DNA from: Rheinheimera texasensis DSM 17496
Lineage (GTDB): Bacteria > Pseudomonadota > Gammaproteobacteria > Enterobacterales > Alteromonadaceae
Assembly (NCBI RefSeq): GCF_000711985.1
Contig: NZ_KL544007.1
Span: forward strand, 62,001-126,000
Length of the DNA stretch: 64,000 bases
Reading direction: 5' to 3'
Numbering within the stretch: the first letter of the stretch is position 1; every line of letters begins with the position of its first letter. The notes under the pieces were generated by a model, which worked only from the letters and a program-made list of their open reading frames with translations, did no database searches and had not been told where the DNA came from. Positions 42,501 to 52,081 of the stretch are shown here, in pieces. A program made the position numbers and the translations under genes.

Positions 42501-42534
42501 TACTGTACGTTTTGGAATTACCGGCAATTTCTAA
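39529..42534 (+). CDS. Oar-like TonB-dependent receptor
   Basis: The 1001-residue outer-membrane receptor has a signal peptide (SLAALAVSAILGVAGSAYAA), an N-terminal carboxypeptidase-regulatory-like beta domain (about 34-115: GSVTGAAPGYKVKASDPKTG ... GTFRFSQLPVGSYVVTI), a plug and a 22-strand-type barrel ending in RFGITGNF. This is the Oar/OmpA-like TonB receptor class, often linked with peptide or protein uptake or secretion. Two calcium-loop-like motifs sit in predicted extracellular loops: Asp745-x-Asp747-x-Asp749-Gly and Asp900-x-Asn902-x-Asn904-Gly with Glu911. Several close Cys pairs suggest loop disulfides. GGAG precedes the ATG. It is monocistronic with a terminator; no TonB/ExbB genes are adjacent. 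Confidence 0.94.
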   Translation: MKSNNGTWRFKRSLAALAVSAILGVAGSAYAADTSNLTGSVTGAAPGYKVKASDPKTGFSREIQLDGTGTFRFSQLPVGSYVVTIEKDGKVVAQDNIRLALGSNSVARFELNRPTDGTEVIQVTGARVVAVDLSSTDSGLVLGEVEIDKLPVARNLTAIQLLAPGAVKGDSRFGNTASFAGSSVAENSCYINGLEVTNTRQGLGCGSVPFEFYKEFQVKTGGYSAMYGRTTGGVTNAITKSGTNDWEFGFTAYHQPGSLAGEGKKSYAQQGSSEVFYDSTQDELTQTDYSLSAGGALIEDKLFFYGIINPRSTDDRFTTGNSRFAVTNGVREQKASGGDNLFWGSKIDWDIVDGHRLSLFGYSDRRDVSERNWRYNAQTGVQGVETGAFTRSRGGDIMSASYVGNITDDLTVSALWGNIETQYTDTPAVTDCPTITDNRTTGQPKAVQCGSGGTIGVNYDDNTQIRFDVEYNLEFYGNHTLKVGLDKQDRQSKQTTAPVGGHAYTYVTIAPNGAVQGNNGVLFRNTSGAPKDYVRDRIFAGGGEFSSDLSAYYLEDNYQVNDQLMLSIGLRQDHFINTGVTGVDFADIKTDWAPRLGFTYDPTGEGTSKIFATWGRYYLPIPNNTNYRAAGGISDSTTYYTFTGVNASNGAPTGLTPVNGTAENSRVVNSFPVELRKEAFQAEEAEPFAKDELIVGYETQINDDLTGSVRGIFREVSTALDDFCGPTAPACVILNPGKGGTWWQDADHDGVPDPGSRKYYTAAEIALPEAKNEYLGLQTELKYRGEKFSGSVIYTWSRSYGNFEGAVKSDIAQADAGITQDFDFPAVMDGSDGYQPNDRRHVLKMFGSYAVTEDLDVGFNATLSSGKPVSAFGQGYPSDDPLLYGSYGDTFYHYTNQCPDANGNGKCEQSEKVYTFHPRGSAGRTPWTFNVDMSVGYNFNVSGVDMRASVDVFNILDIQEVTAVNEHYENSSSEGTFNRFYGQAMGWQAPRTVRFGITGNF

Positions 42535-42560
42535 ACGTAGTTAAAAAAATCTCCCTGAAT

Positions 42561-42587
42561 AAAAAACCCGGCAATTGCCGGGTTTTT
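42561..42587. terminator. Bidirectional terminator between Oar-like gene and dapD
   Basis: The palindrome AACCCGGCAATTGCCGGGTT is flanked by A and T runs, so it serves both convergent genes. Confidence 0.92.
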
Positions 42588-42604
42588 CTTTTCCAACATT
42601 TTTA

Positions 42605-43429
42605 TCAATCAATACTGCGCAGCAGGGCATTAATGCCTACTTTGGCGCGGGTTTGAGCATCAACTTTTTTCACGATAATAGCCGCATACAGGCTGTGGGT
42701 GCCGTCTTTGGACGGGATTGAACCCGGCACAACAACAGCACCAGCTGGTACACGTCCATAAGTGATTTCGCCGGTTTCGCGGTCGAAAATCCGGGTGGAC
42801 TGGCTGATGTAAACGCCCATCGACAACACTGCACCTTCTTCAACGATCACGCCTTCAACAACTTCAGAGCGGGCACCGATAAAGCAGTTGTCTTCGATAA
42901 TGGTTGGGTTGGCTTGCAGTGGTTCTAACACACCGCCGATACCAACACCGCCGGACAAATGCACGTTTTTACCGATTTGCGCGCACGAACCAACAGTCGC
43001 CCAGGTATCGACCATAGTGCCTTCGCCGACATAAGCGCCGATATTGACGTAGGATGGCATCAACACCACGTTTTTCGCGATATAACTGCCTTTACGCACA
43101 GCAGCAGGCGGCACCACACGCACGCCTTCAGCGACAAACTGTTCATGGCTGTAGCTGGCGTATTTCATCGGTACTTTGTCAAAAAAACGGTTTTCAGCAC
43201 CGTCCATCACCTGATTGTCGTTGATACGAAACGACAGCAAGACCGCTTTTTTCAGCCATTGGTGAGTCACCCATTCGCCGGAAATTTTTTCGGCAACGCG
43301 CGCCTGACCAGCATCGAGCAGGGCGATAGCGTTGTTGACGGCCTGGCGGACTTCGTCACTGACGGTGGATGGAGTGATCGACAAGCGGTCTTCAAATGCT
43401 TGTTCGATAATGCTTTTTAAATCAGACAT
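42605..43429 (-). CDS. dapD: 2,3,4,5-tetrahydropyridine-2,6-dicarboxylate N-succinyltransferase
   Basis: The 274-residue enzyme (same length as E. coli DapD) succinylates tetrahydrodipicolinate in lysine and diaminopimelate synthesis. The C-terminal part is a left-handed beta-helix with hexapeptide repeats ([38 protein letters not shown]) and the conserved end KVGINALLR. It starts 8 nt after glnD, in the usual map-glnD-dapD cluster, and ends at a shared terminator. Confidence 0.97.
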   Translation of the reverse strand: MSDLKSIIEQAFEDRLSITPSTVSDEVRQAVNNAIALLDAGQARVAEKISGEWVTHQWLKKAVLLSFRINDNQVMDGAENRFFDKVPMKYASYSHEQFVAEGVRVVPPAAVRKGSYIAKNVVLMPSYVNIGAYVGEGTMVDTWATVGSCAQIGKNVHLSGGVGIGGVLEPLQANPTIIEDNCFIGARSEVVEGVIVEEGAVLSMGVYISQSTRIFDRETGEITYGRVPAGAVVVPGSIPSKDGTHSLYAAIIVKKVDAQTRAKVGINALLRSID

Positions 43430-43438
43430 GGTGGTTCT

Positions 43439-46063
43439 TCAGCCTTCTGTAACATCTGTGAGTTGTTCCACCAGCACCCGGCGTAAAATTGCCTGCTCAT
43501 CGGCTGACAACGCCTGGTCCTCGCGGGTTGAAATCATAAAAAAGTCTTCGGCACGTTCGCCGATGGTGGTGATTTTTGCAGCGTGAATATTGATCTCACA
43601 CTGCGCAAACACCTGACCAATAGTGGCCAGCAAACCCGGCATATCGAGTGCAGCCAATTCCAGCATCGTCCGGTGCTTGTTTTTACCCGGTAAAAACACC
43701 ACTTTGGGCGGCACATGGAAGGCTTTGAGCTGTTTGTTCACGCGAACTTTGGCACTGAGTACCAAATCAGGTTGGCCAATTGCCTGTTCCAGCGCTTTTT
43801 TGATGCTTTGAATACGTGAGGTGGAGGTCACCGCATTGCCGTTTTGCTCCAGCACGACAAAAGTATCCATGGCATAACCATCTTTGTTGGTCATGATTTG
43901 TGCATCAAAGATACTGACTTTTTTACTGTCGAGTGCCGCCACCATCCGGGCGAACAGCTTTGGCTGGTCAGCGGTATACACAAAGATCTGCGTGCCGCCG
44001 CGCATTGCTGTGGGGCTGACTAATACCATCGGCTTGCTGAGATCTGTGTGCGCCAGCAGGTTTTCGCTGTGCCAGGCAATCAGTTTTGGATTATACCGGG
44101 CAAAATAATCGGCTTTAAATTTGGCCCACAGCGGCGAAACTTGCTGCTCGCTGATGCCGCTTTCGGCTAGCAGCCTTAAAGCTTCAGTCTGGTGTTCGCG
44201 GATTTGATCGCGCAGATCCATCGGTTTTTCCAGACCGCGGCGGAAGGCTTTTTGGGTGCCGAGATAAAGTTCACGCAGCAACGAGCCTTTCCAGTCGTTC
44301 CACAAGTTGTCATTGGTGGCGCGGATGTCGGCCAGTGTCAGGCAATACAGGTAATTCAGCCGGGTTTCGTCGCGGACTTTGTCGGCGAATTCGGCGATCA
44401 CGGCAGGATCGTGAATATCGCGGCGCTGCGCTGTGACCGACATCAGCAGGTGCTGCTCGACCAGCCAGACAATCAGTTTGGTATCAAATTCGCTGAGTTT
44501 GTGCATCTTGCCAAACTCGCGGGCGTCGATGGCGCCGAGTTCTGAGTGGTCACCACCGCGGCCTTTAGCGATATCGTGGAAAATACCGGCTAAATACAGT
44601 AGTTCCGGTTTTTCCAGCCGTTTGACGATATCAGTGCAAAGCGGAAACTCATTGGCGAATTCCGGTTCAGTGTAACGATGCAGATTCTTCAGCAAACGGT
44701 GCGTATGCTCATCGACTGTGTAAGCGTGGAACAAATCAAACTGCATCTGGCCGACAATATTACGCCAGGCTGGAAGATATGCCGCCAGAATGCCATGGCG
44801 GTGCATCAGCGTAATAGCACGGTCCATGCCCTGCGGGTGTCGAATGATCGCCATAAACAAATCACGGCAACCCTGATAATCCTGCAAATCGCCCATCAGC
44901 CGGCGCCGCACCTGGCGCAGCAGCCGCAGCGTTTCGGAGTGGATGCCCTGGATATTCGGTTGTTCGGCGATATGCCAGAATAGTTTCAGAATGTTTTCAC
45001 GCCGGGCGAATACCGCTTTATCCGAGGCATAGATTAAGTGGCCATGTTGCTCGAACACTTCATCGAGCTTTTGCACTTTAAATTTGCTGTGGCTTTTCAG
45101 GATGTTGCCTTCAAAATGCTGCAACAGCATTTCGTTCAGTTCGCTGACGCGCTGCACAGTACGGAAAAATCGTTTCATCATCCGTTCGACTGAGGCTTTG
45201 CCGTCATCGCCAAAACCGAGCCAACGGGCCACGGCCGGCTGATAATCAAACAAAATACGGTTTTCATTGCGGCCGGCTTCCAGATGCAAAGCAAAGCGCA
45301 TCTGCCATAAATAAGCCTCACACTCCATCAGTTCCTGATATTCATCTTCAGTCAAATAATGGTGCGCAACCAGTTCACGCATGGTGCGGGTACGGAAGTG
45401 TTTTTTTGCCACCCAGCCAACAGTCTGAATATCACGCAGGCCACCCGGGTTGGCTTTTAAATTCGGTTCAAGGTTGTAGGCAGTACCGTGATATTGCGCA
45501 TGACGGCCTTGTTGCTCGTGGCGTTTGGCCTGGAAGAAATCTTTGCTTGGCCAGAAACTGTCTTTGCTGACTTCCAGCGCCAGCTGTTCAAACAACTGTT
45601 GATTGCCGCTGAGGAAACGCATTTCCATCAGGTTAGTTGCAATAGTGATGTCTTCGCGGCCGAGCGTTAGCGTCTCTTTAATAGTGCGCACGCTGTGACC
45701 GACTTCGAGGCGTAAATCCCAAAGAATGGTGACGAACTGACCGATTTGCTCCTGCTGCTCACGGCTCAAGCGTGATTCAGTCAGGATCAGCAAATCAATG
45801 TCGGAGTAGGGGTGGAGTTCGCCACGGCCGTAACCGCCAACGGCGATTAAGGTCAGGCCTTTATGCTGCTGCAACTGATAATGGCGCCACAGCTGCTGCA
45901 GCACCTCGTCGATAAAACGGGCGCGGGCCCGCACCAGTGTCGCCACACTTTGCGTGGCAGAAGCGACTTTCAGCCAGTCGAGAAAGTCACTGAAATGTTT
46001 TTTATAACCGTCGAGGGTAAACTGGCCCGGGACTGTTTTTTCAAAGACCATAGCCGTTGTCAT
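43439..46063 (-). CDS. glnD: Bifunctional PII uridylyltransferase/uridylyl-removing enzyme
   Basis: The 874-residue protein is the glutamine sensor that uridylylates and deuridylylates PII. Its nucleotidyltransferase motif GGYGRGELHPYSDID lies at residues 76-90. The HD domain (FHDIAKGRGGDHSELG) follows in the middle, and two ACT domains form the C-terminal 170 residues (VLVSPTAMRGGTQIFVYTAD and MLELAALDMPGLLATIGQVF). Length is close to E. coli GlnD (890). It lies between map (32 nt upstream) and dapD (8 nt downstream) in one operon. Confidence 0.97.
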   Translation of the reverse strand: MTTAMVFEKTVPGQFTLDGYKKHFSDFLDWLKVASATQSVATLVRARARFIDEVLQQLWRHYQLQQHKGLTLIAVGGYGRGELHPYSDIDLLILTESRLSREQQEQIGQFVTILWDLRLEVGHSVRTIKETLTLGREDITIATNLMEMRFLSGNQQLFEQLALEVSKDSFWPSKDFFQAKRHEQQGRHAQYHGTAYNLEPNLKANPGGLRDIQTVGWVAKKHFRTRTMRELVAHHYLTEDEYQELMECEAYLWQMRFALHLEAGRNENRILFDYQPAVARWLGFGDDGKASVERMMKRFFRTVQRVSELNEMLLQHFEGNILKSHSKFKVQKLDEVFEQHGHLIYASDKAVFARRENILKLFWHIAEQPNIQGIHSETLRLLRQVRRRLMGDLQDYQGCRDLFMAIIRHPQGMDRAITLMHRHGILAAYLPAWRNIVGQMQFDLFHAYTVDEHTHRLLKNLHRYTEPEFANEFPLCTDIVKRLEKPELLYLAGIFHDIAKGRGGDHSELGAIDAREFGKMHKLSEFDTKLIVWLVEQHLLMSVTAQRRDIHDPAVIAEFADKVRDETRLNYLYCLTLADIRATNDNLWNDWKGSLLRELYLGTQKAFRRGLEKPMDLRDQIREHQTEALRLLAESGISEQQVSPLWAKFKADYFARYNPKLIAWHSENLLAHTDLSKPMVLVSPTAMRGGTQIFVYTADQPKLFARMVAALDSKKVSIFDAQIMTNKDGYAMDTFVVLEQNGNAVTSTSRIQSIKKALEQAIGQPDLVLSAKVRVNKQLKAFHVPPKVVFLPGKNKHRTMLELAALDMPGLLATIGQVFAQCEINIHAAKITTIGERAEDFFMISTREDQALSADEQAILRRVLVEQLTDVTEG

Positions 46064-46095
46064 GCGCTGTTACCCTGTGCTGACAGGGCGCGCGC

Positions 46096-46890
46096 TCAGG
46101 CGTCCGCTGTCAGGATCCGCTCAATAGTGTCATCTGATCGCAACGTCAGAATTTCACAACCCGTGTCCGTCACCACGATAGTGTGCTCGAACTGCGCAGA
46201 TAAACTACGATCTTTCGTTACAACCGTCCAGCCGTCTTTCAGTAATTTACTGTGGCGTTCACCAGCGTTGACCATAGGTTCAACGGTCAGGCACATGCCG
46301 GTTTTTAACACGTCGCCGGTACCAGGCCGGCCGTAGTGCAGTACTTGTGGATCTTCATGGAAGATTTCGCCGATTCCGTGACCGCAATATTCACGCACGA
46401 TGGAGTAGTTGTGTTTTTCCGCATGCACCTGAATCACGTGGCCGATATCGCCAAGGCGCGCGCCATTTTTCACTTTCTTCAGGCCCAGATACAGACATTC
46501 TTGCGTCACGCGGATCAGCCGCTCCGCCAGAATACTTGGCTTGCCAACTACAAACATTTTTGACGTGTCGCCATGAAAGCCATCTTTAATCACCGTGATG
46601 TCGATATTGACGATGTCGCCGTCTTTGAGCACTTTGTCATCCGCCGGAATGCCGTGACAAATCACATGGTTGACTGAGGTGCAAATCGATTTGGGGAAAC
46701 CGTGGTAGTTCAGCGGTGCCGGGATGGTTTTTTGCACATTGACCATATAGTCGTGGCAAATGCGGTCCAACTCGCCAGTCGTCACGCCCGGCTTGACATA
46801 AGGCTCGATCATTTCCAGCACTTCTGCGGCCAGACGGCCTGCAATTCGCATTTTTTCGATTTGTTCCGGGGTTTTGATCGTGGCGGCCAT
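46096..46890 (-). CDS. map: Methionine aminopeptidase, type I
   Basis: The 264-residue enzyme removes the initiator methionine from nascent proteins. Family motifs are VNHVICHGIPADDKVLKDGD, VNIDITVIKDGFHGDTSKMF (two metal-binding Asp), YCGHGIGEIFHEDPQVLHYG and the closing EHTIVVTDTGCEILT, giving the Asp/Asp/His/Glu/Glu metal site. It is the first gene of map-glnD-dapD, divergent from rpsB. GAGAGAA stands before the ATG. Confidence 0.97.
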   Translation of the reverse strand: MAATIKTPEQIEKMRIAGRLAAEVLEMIEPYVKPGVTTGELDRICHDYMVNVQKTIPAPLNYHGFPKSICTSVNHVICHGIPADDKVLKDGDIVNIDITVIKDGFHGDTSKMFVVGKPSILAERLIRVTQECLYLGLKKVKNGARLGDIGHVIQVHAEKHNYSIVREYCGHGIGEIFHEDPQVLHYGRPGTGDVLKTGMCLTVEPMVNAGERHSKLLKDGWTVVTKDRSLSAQFEHTIVVTDTGCEILTLRSDDTIERILTADA

Positions 46891-46923
46891 CAGGTTCTCT
46901 CTGCTGTAAAACTACACAATTCA

Positions 46924-46952
46924 TTGTGTTTGCGGGGCGCCTATGGTATAAA
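46924..46952 (+). promoter_or_regulatory. rpsB promoter
   Basis: A -35-like TTGTGT (46924-46929), 17 bp, and an extended -10 TGGTATAAA (TATAAA at 46947-46952) followed by a GC-rich discriminator GCGCGCC. This layout matches the conserved gammaproteobacterial rpsB promoter, whose GC-rich discriminator makes it sensitive to ppGpp. Confidence 0.75.
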
Positions 46953-47040
46953 GCGCGCCGCAATTTGGCAAATAAAGCCGACGAAATTCTGCAAAGATCA
47001 GTCAGCGTCACAATTGCACAACCAAACTTAAGTTAAACAA

Positions 47041-47138
47041 CACACATACATCGTCACATAAACCGGGGTGCTGAAGCATGCTTCAGTCGGATTTATGGGG
47101 TGTATGGAGGCCTAACCCCTTACTAAGGAATTACTCAA
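47041..47138 (+). promoter_or_regulatory. rpsB 5' leader with S2-responsive-type hairpins
   Basis: The leader contains the palindrome CTGAAGCATGCTTCAG (47071-47086) and GGGGT (47097-47101) that can pair with ACCCC (47115-47119), just before the AAGGA Shine-Dalgarno of rpsB. In E. coli relatives the rpsB leader is the target of autogenous control by S2. The layout here is similar, but the assignment is from resemblance. Confidence 0.5.
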
Positions 47139-47867
47139 ATGGCTAAAGTTTCAATGCGCGATATGCTCCAGGCGGGCGTACATTTCGGTCACCAAACCCG
47201 TTACTGGAACCCAAAAATGAAGCCTTTCATTTTCGGCGCCCGTAACCGCGTTCATATCATCAACCTGGAAAAAACTGTTCCAATGATGAACGACGCACTG
47301 ACTTTCATCCAGTCAGTGGCTGCGAAGAAAGGCAAAATCCTGTTCGTAGGTACCAAACGCGCTGCTTCTGAAGCAATCAAAGACGCTGCAAAACAAGCTG
47401 ATCAGTACTACGTCAACCACCGCTGGTTAGGCGGTATGCTGACTAACTGGAAAACTGTGCGTCAGTCCATCAAACGTTTAAAAGACCTGGAAGCTCAGAG
47501 CCAGGACGGTACTTTCGACAAGCTGACCAAAAAAGAAGCTCTGGACCGTACCCGTGAAATGGACAAACTGGAGAAGAGCTTAGGCGGTATCAAAGATATG
47601 GGCGGTCTGCCAGACGCTCTGTTCGTTATCGATGCTGACCATGAACACATCGCGATCAAAGAAGCTAACAACCTGGGTATTCCAGTAGTTTCTATCGTTG
47701 ATACCAACTCTGATCCTAAAGGTGTTGATTTTGTTATCCCAGGTAACGATGACGCGATCCGCGCTATCCAGCTGTACCTGAGCGCCGTAAACGCTGCTAT
47801 CGCAGAAGGCCGTGATAAAAACATCGAAGTTCAGGCAGAAGCCGACAACTTCGTTGCAGCTGAGTAA
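47139..47867 (+). CDS. rpsB: 30S ribosomal protein S2
   Basis: The 242-residue ribosomal protein S2 opens with [20 protein letters not shown] and contains [25 protein letters not shown] and [14 protein letters not shown]. It binds the 30S head and body junction and is needed for S1 loading. It has an AAGGA Shine-Dalgarno and a conserved upstream promoter and leader. Partial terminators lie between it and tsf. Confidence 0.99.
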   Translation: MAKVSMRDMLQAGVHFGHQTRYWNPKMKPFIFGARNRVHIINLEKTVPMMNDALTFIQSVAAKKGKILFVGTKRAASEAIKDAAKQADQYYVNHRWLGGMLTNWKTVRQSIKRLKDLEAQSQDGTFDKLTKKEALDRTREMDKLEKSLGGIKDMGGLPDALFVIDADHEHIAIKEANNLGIPVVSIVDTNSDPKGVDFVIPGNDDAIRAIQLYLSAVNAAIAEGRDKNIEVQAEADNFVAAE

Positions 47868-47919
47868 TACAGCTGTATGGGGTCTGTCATCTGATTGACC
47901 CCATTCACCTTTTAATCTG

Positions 47920-47940
47920 ACAGGGGCATTGCCCCTGTTT
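47920..47940 (+). terminator. Attenuating hairpin between rpsB and tsf
   Basis: ACAGGGGC (47920-47927) pairs with GCCCCTGT (47931-47938), followed by a short T run. A second stem, ATGGGGTC/GACCCCAT (47877-47884 with 47897-47904), lies just before it. They probably lower tsf readthrough or protect the rpsB mRNA end. Confidence 0.55.
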
Positions 47941-47970
47941 GTCTAACCCGATTGAAACGAGGAATTCCCC

Positions 47971-48843
47971 ATGGCCGTAACTGCCGGTATGGTTAAAGAA
48001 TTACGCGAGCGCACTGGCGCTGGCATGATGGACTGCAAAAAAGCCTTAGAAGAGACCAACGGTGATATCGAAGGCGCAATCGAATTAATGCGTAAAAACG
48101 GTCAGGCCAAAGCTGCCAAGAAAGCAGGCCGGATCGCTGCTGAAGGTACTGTACTGACTCGCGTTGGTAACGGTTACGCAGTTGCAATCGAATTTAACTG
48201 TGAAACAGATTTCGTTGGCCGTGACGCCAACTTCCTGGCATTTGCTAATGCCGCTGCTGATCTGGCTCACGCCAACAAGCTGTTCACTGTAGAAGCCTTA
48301 AGTGCTGCTTCTCTGGGCGACGCTACTGTTGAAGAAGCGCGTGCGACGCTGGTTGCTAAGATCGGTGAAAACATCGCTATCCGCCGTATCTCTGTTGCCC
48401 AGGGCGACGTGATCGGTCAGTACACACACTCAGGCCGTATCGGCGTGTTAGTGGTACTGGAAGGTGGTAATGAAGAAGTGGCCAAAGACGTTGCAATGCA
48501 CGTTGCTGCAAACAACCCTTCATTCCTGACTCCAGATTCAGTTCCGGCTGAAGTTGTAGCAAAAGAGCAGGAAATCCAGATCGAAATCGCTATCAACAGC
48601 GGTAAGCCAAAAGAAATCGCTGAGAAGATGGTTGCTGGCCGGATGACTAAGTTCACTGGCGAAGTATCTCTGACTGGTCAGCCATTCGTGAAAGACCCAG
48701 CCATCACTACTGGTGACTTCCTGAAGCAACACGGCGCGAAAGCTGTCAGCTTCATTCGTCTGGAAGTAGGCGAAGGCATCGAGAAGCAGGAAACTGACTT
48801 CGCAGCTGAAGTTGCTGCTCAAATCGCTGCAGCGAAGAAATAA
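47971..48843 (+). CDS. tsf: Elongation factor Ts
   Basis: The 290-residue protein is the guanine-nucleotide exchange factor for EF-Tu. It has the UBA-like N-terminus ([21 protein letters not shown]), [10 protein letters not shown] and the dimerisation core with [19 protein letters not shown]. It follows rpsB in the usual order with GAGGAATT upstream of the ATG. A strong terminator comes after it. Confidence 0.99.
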   Translation: MAVTAGMVKELRERTGAGMMDCKKALEETNGDIEGAIELMRKNGQAKAAKKAGRIAAEGTVLTRVGNGYAVAIEFNCETDFVGRDANFLAFANAAADLAHANKLFTVEALSAASLGDATVEEARATLVAKIGENIAIRRISVAQGDVIGQYTHSGRIGVLVVLEGGNEEVAKDVAMHVAANNPSFLTPDSVPAEVVAKEQEIQIEIAINSGKPKEIAEKMVAGRMTKFTGEVSLTGQPFVKDPAITTGDFLKQHGAKAVSFIRLEVGEGIEKQETDFAAEVAAQIAAAKK

Positions 48844-48878
48844 TCGCGCTTCAGCATGCTGCTGAAACCGACTACACT

Positions 48879-48912
48879 AACCGCGACTGGCTTGCCAGCC
48901 GCGGTTTTTTTT
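48879..48912 (+). terminator. Intrinsic terminator after tsf
   Basis: AACCGCG (48879-48885) pairs with CGCGGTT (48900-48906), with an inner CTGG/CCAG stem and eight T. Confidence 0.9.
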
Positions 48913-49009
48913 AAGTGAAACCTGTGCAAACTTCGGTGAATCCGTTAGTCCCGCCACAGCTGTTTCATTGCATTCTAAGTATTTAACTGACCAGCACAAT
49001 GGGGATCCT

Positions 49010-49750
49010 ATGAGCATCAATCCAAAACCTACCTACAGAAGAATCCTGTTAAAACTCAGTGGTGAGGCCCTGATGGGCGATGAAGGCTTTGGTATTGATC
49101 CCAAAGTGCTGGACCGGATGGCTGCTGAAATCAAAGAGCTGGTTGAACTGGGCATTCAGGTTGGTATCGTGATTGGCGGTGGCAACATTTTCCGCGGTGA
49201 AGGCTTAGCCAAAGCTGGTATGAACCGCGTGGTCGGCGACCATATGGGCATGTTGGCGACCGTGATGAACGGCCTGGCGATGCGCGATGCGCTGCACCGT
49301 GCTTTTGTCAACGCCCGTCTGATGAGTGCATTTCCACTGAATGGCGTGTGTGACAACTACAGCTGGGCTGAAGCTATCAGCCTGCTCAAATCCGGTCGTG
49401 TGGTGATTTTCTCTGCCGGTACCGGCAATCCATTTTTTACGACAGATTCTGCAGCCTGTTTACGCGGCATTGAAATTGAAGCCGACGCGGTATTAAAGGC
49501 AACTAAAGTAGACGGCGTCTATTCTGCAGATCCGGTGAAAGACCCTACAGCGACACTGTACAGTAGTCTGACTTATGACGAAGTATTGTCAAAAGAGTTA
49601 AAAGTCATGGACTTAGCGGCATTCACTCTGGCGCGCGACCACAACCTGCAAATCCGCGTGTTTAACATGAACAAACCAGGCGCACTGAAGCGCGTGACGA
49701 TGGGTGAAGCTGAAGGTACAGTGATCGACCACGCTGAAAATTTACAGTAA
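49010..49750 (+). CDS. pyrH: Uridylate kinase
   Basis: The 246-residue UMP kinase of the amino-acid-kinase fold phosphorylates UMP to UDP. It shows [49 protein letters not shown] and [12 protein letters not shown]. The ATG at 49010 has TGGGGA just upstream; an in-frame start at 48968 adds 14 unrelated residues. It is followed by frr. Confidence 0.98.
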   Translation: MSINPKPTYRRILLKLSGEALMGDEGFGIDPKVLDRMAAEIKELVELGIQVGIVIGGGNIFRGEGLAKAGMNRVVGDHMGMLATVMNGLAMRDALHRAFVNARLMSAFPLNGVCDNYSWAEAISLLKSGRVVIFSAGTGNPFFTTDSAACLRGIEIEADAVLKATKVDGVYSADPVKDPTATLYSSLTYDEVLSKELKVMDLAAFTLARDHNLQIRVFNMNKPGALKRVTMGEAEGTVIDHAENLQ

Positions 49751-49796
49751 ACTACCGGCACTTTTTCGAGCCGAAAGTACGCGAAGGAACAACCAA

Positions 49797-50354
49797 GTGA
49801 TCAACGATATTCTGCAAGACAGCAAAACCCGGATGGAAAAAAGCGTTGAAGCGCTGAAAAGCCAACTGTCAAAAATCCGCACCGGCCGTGCTCATCCGAG
49901 CCTGCTTGATGGTATTCAGGTTTCTTATTACGGTGTGGATACACCACTGCGTCAATGCGCCAACGTATCTGCTGAAGACTCCCGCACCCTGATGATCACG
50001 GTCTTTGATCGTTCTATGATTCAGGCGGTGGAAAAAGCCATTATGCAATCTGACCTGGGGTTAAACCCGATTGGTGCCGGCACCAGTATCCGTGTGCCGT
50101 TACCAGCACTGACGGAAGAGCGTCGCCGTGACCTTGTCAAAGTGGTGCGTGGTGAAGCTGAAGGCGCCCGCGTTGCGGTGCGCAACATCCGTCGTGATGC
50201 CAACGCCGACTTTAAAGCGTTACAAAAAGACAAGGAAATCAGTGAAGACGATGAACGCCGCGCAGTGGATGAAGCGCAGAAGCTGACAGACTTGTTCATC
50301 AAGAAAATTGATGAAGTTCTGGCAGCAAAAGAAAAGGAACTCATGGAAGTCTGA
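49797..50354 (+). CDS. frr: Ribosome recycling factor
   Basis: The 185-residue protein splits post-termination ribosomes with EF-G. It shows [19 protein letters not shown] and the end [18 protein letters not shown]...KEKELMEV. The start codon is GTG, about 9 nt after GAAGGA. It is followed by a terminator, so uppS onward is probably served by its own promoter or by readthrough. Confidence 0.98.
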   Translation: MINDILQDSKTRMEKSVEALKSQLSKIRTGRAHPSLLDGIQVSYYGVDTPLRQCANVSAEDSRTLMITVFDRSMIQAVEKAIMQSDLGLNPIGAGTSIRVPLPALTEERRRDLVKVVRGEAEGARVAVRNIRRDANADFKALQKDKEISEDDERRAVDEAQKLTDLFIKKIDEVLAAKEKELMEV

Positions 50355-50374
50355 TGACTGTCCATGGCTGATGG

Positions 50375-50409
50375 AAAGCGCCGTGCAGACCCCTTCGCGG
50401 CGCTTTTTT
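50375..50409 (+). terminator. Intrinsic terminator after frr
   Basis: AAAGCGCCG (50375-50383) pairs with CGGCGCTTT (50398-50406), with a run of six T. Confidence 0.85.
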
Positions 50410-50447
50410 GTTGATAAAAACAGCATTTAATGCGGAAATCTCGACGG

Positions 50448-51215
50448 ATGACAATTTCAAGCACGACGATGGATCAGGCGCTGCCCCGACATGTTGGCAT
50501 CATTATGGATGGCAACGGTCGCTGGGCTGAACGGCAAGGCAAACCACGGGTTTGGGGCCACAAAAAAGGTGTCGACGCTGTGCGTCGTGCTGTCAGTTTT
50601 TGCCGCCGGCTGAATATTCCTTCGTTAACTCTGTTTGCTTTTAGCAGCGAAAACTGGCGCCGGCCGGAAGATGAAGTCAGCAGTCTGATGGAACTCTTTA
50701 TGTTTGTGCTGCAAAAAGAAATCAAACTGCTGCATAAAAATCAGGTCCGATTAAAAATCATCGGTGATTTATCGCGTTTCAGCACCAAGTTACAAATAAA
50801 AATCGCTGAAGCTGAGTCTTTGACCGCTGGCAATACCGGGCTAACTCTGAACGTAGCCGCCAACTATGGTGGGCGCTGGGATATTGCTCAGGCCGCGCAA
50901 CAACTTGCCCGTCAGGTCGCAGCCGGTACTTTGCAGGCCGATGACATCGACGAAAAATTACTCGCCAGCCATATCCAAATGCACGACCAACCGGAACTGG
51001 ACCTGATGATCCGTACCGGTGGTGATATCCGCATCAGCAATTTTTTGCTGTGGCAGGCTGCCTATGCGGAGTTGCTTTTTATTGATACCTTATGGCCAGA
51101 TTTTGACGATCAGGTGTTTGCTGACGCTATTGCCAGTTTTGTCAGCCGCGAACGTCGTTTTGGCTGCACCGGTGCGCAAATTCGCGAGCTGGCCGCAGCA
51201 ACTGTACAAGGATAA
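50448..51215 (+). CDS. uppS: Undecaprenyl diphosphate synthase
   Basis: The 255-residue cis-prenyltransferase makes undecaprenyl diphosphate, the lipid carrier for peptidoglycan and O-antigen. It has the [17 protein letters not shown] motif (catalytic Asp21), [23 protein letters not shown] and [16 protein letters not shown]. coli has GlyGlyGluHis where this one has GlyGlyAspIle. ATGs at 50430, 50448 and 50469 are all in frame; 50448 is chosen on length, and the Shine-Dalgarno is weak for all three. Confidence 0.95.
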   Translation: MTISSTTMDQALPRHVGIIMDGNGRWAERQGKPRVWGHKKGVDAVRRAVSFCRRLNIPSLTLFAFSSENWRRPEDEVSSLMELFMFVLQKEIKLLHKNQVRLKIIGDLSRFSTKLQIKIAEAESLTAGNTGLTLNVAANYGGRWDIAQAAQQLARQVAAGTLQADDIDEKLLASHIQMHDQPELDLMIRTGGDIRISNFLLWQAAYAELLFIDTLWPDFDDQVFADAIASFVSRERRFGCTGAQIRELAAATVQG

Positions 51216-51220
51216 CGATT

Positions 51221-52081
51221 TTGTTTAAACAACGGGTGATCACAGCGTTAGTGCTGGCACCGCTGGCGCTTGGCGCGGTGTTTTATTTACCGCCAGTCGG
51301 CTTTGCTATTTTTCTTGCAACTGCTTTTTCAGTCGCAGCCTGGGAGTGGGCCGGCTTTTGTGGCTGGCATACCCTGAGCAGTAAAACCGCTTTTACTACA
51401 TTAATCGCTGTGTTGTATGGCGTGGTATACCTCGCAACACCGGCCGCTTTGCACTGGCCGGTTCAAAGTAATTACACCGTTGAGGCGCTGTTGTGGCTTG
51501 GTGTGATCTGGTGGTTAGTTGCCGTCTTGTTGGTTTTGAGCTTTCGCAAGTCCCAACAGCTGTGGGCGCAGTCCCGATTGATTAAAATCTTCATGGGCGT
51601 GTTAACCCTCGTGCCCAGTTTCACAGCAATCTGGCTGGTGCGTCAGGTCAATTACGAACAGTCGAGTTTTACCGGTGCCTGGCTGATTTGCCTAATGTTA
51701 GGCCTGGTCTGGGCTGCGGATATTGGCGGTTATGTCATTGGTAAACCTTTTGGCAAACACAAATTAATGCCGGACGTGAGTCCAGGCAAGACGCTGGAAG
51801 GTTTTGCCGGCGGTCTGGTTTTTGTGCTGTTGTTGGTAACCGCCGTCGCCGCCAGTCAGCAATGGCCAGAGCAAACCATGCTGTGGTTCGGTGCTGCAGT
51901 GATCCTGACTATTTTGTCAGTGTTTGGTGATTTATCGGAAAGTATGTTTAAACGCGTTGCCGGTCTTAAAGACAGCGGCAGTATTTTCCCAGGCCACGGC
52001 GGCATGTTAGACCGCATCGACAGTCTGACCGCGACTGCACCGTTGTTTGCCATTTTTGTCGCGCTGTTTGGTGGCTTCTGA
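51221..52081 (+). CDS. cdsA: Phosphatidate cytidylyltransferase
   Basis: The 286-residue polytopic inner-membrane enzyme makes CDP-diacylglycerol for phospholipid synthesis. It has about eight hydrophobic segments and the CDS signature [19 protein letters not shown]...[13 protein letters not shown] near the C-terminus. The start codon is TTG, 5 nt after the uppS stop, with AAGGA upstream. Its TGA overlaps the dxr ATG by one base. Confidence 0.95.
   Translation: MFKQRVITALVLAPLALGAVFYLPPVGFAIFLATAFSVAAWEWAGFCGWHTLSSKTAFTTLIAVLYGVVYLATPAALHWPVQSNYTVEALLWLGVIWWLVAVLLVLSFRKSQQLWAQSRLIKIFMGVLTLVPSFTAIWLVRQVNYEQSSFTGAWLICLMLGLVWAADIGGYVIGKPFGKHKLMPDVSPGKTLEGFAGGLVFVLLLVTAVAASQQWPEQTMLWFGAAVILTILSVFGDLSESMFKRVAGLKDSGSIFPGHGGMLDRIDSLTATAPLFAIFVALFGGF

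Noticed and set aside
43863-46336. Several long open frames on the plus strand opposite glnD and map
   Set aside because: They are shadows of the well-conserved minus-strand genes in high-GC codon usage.
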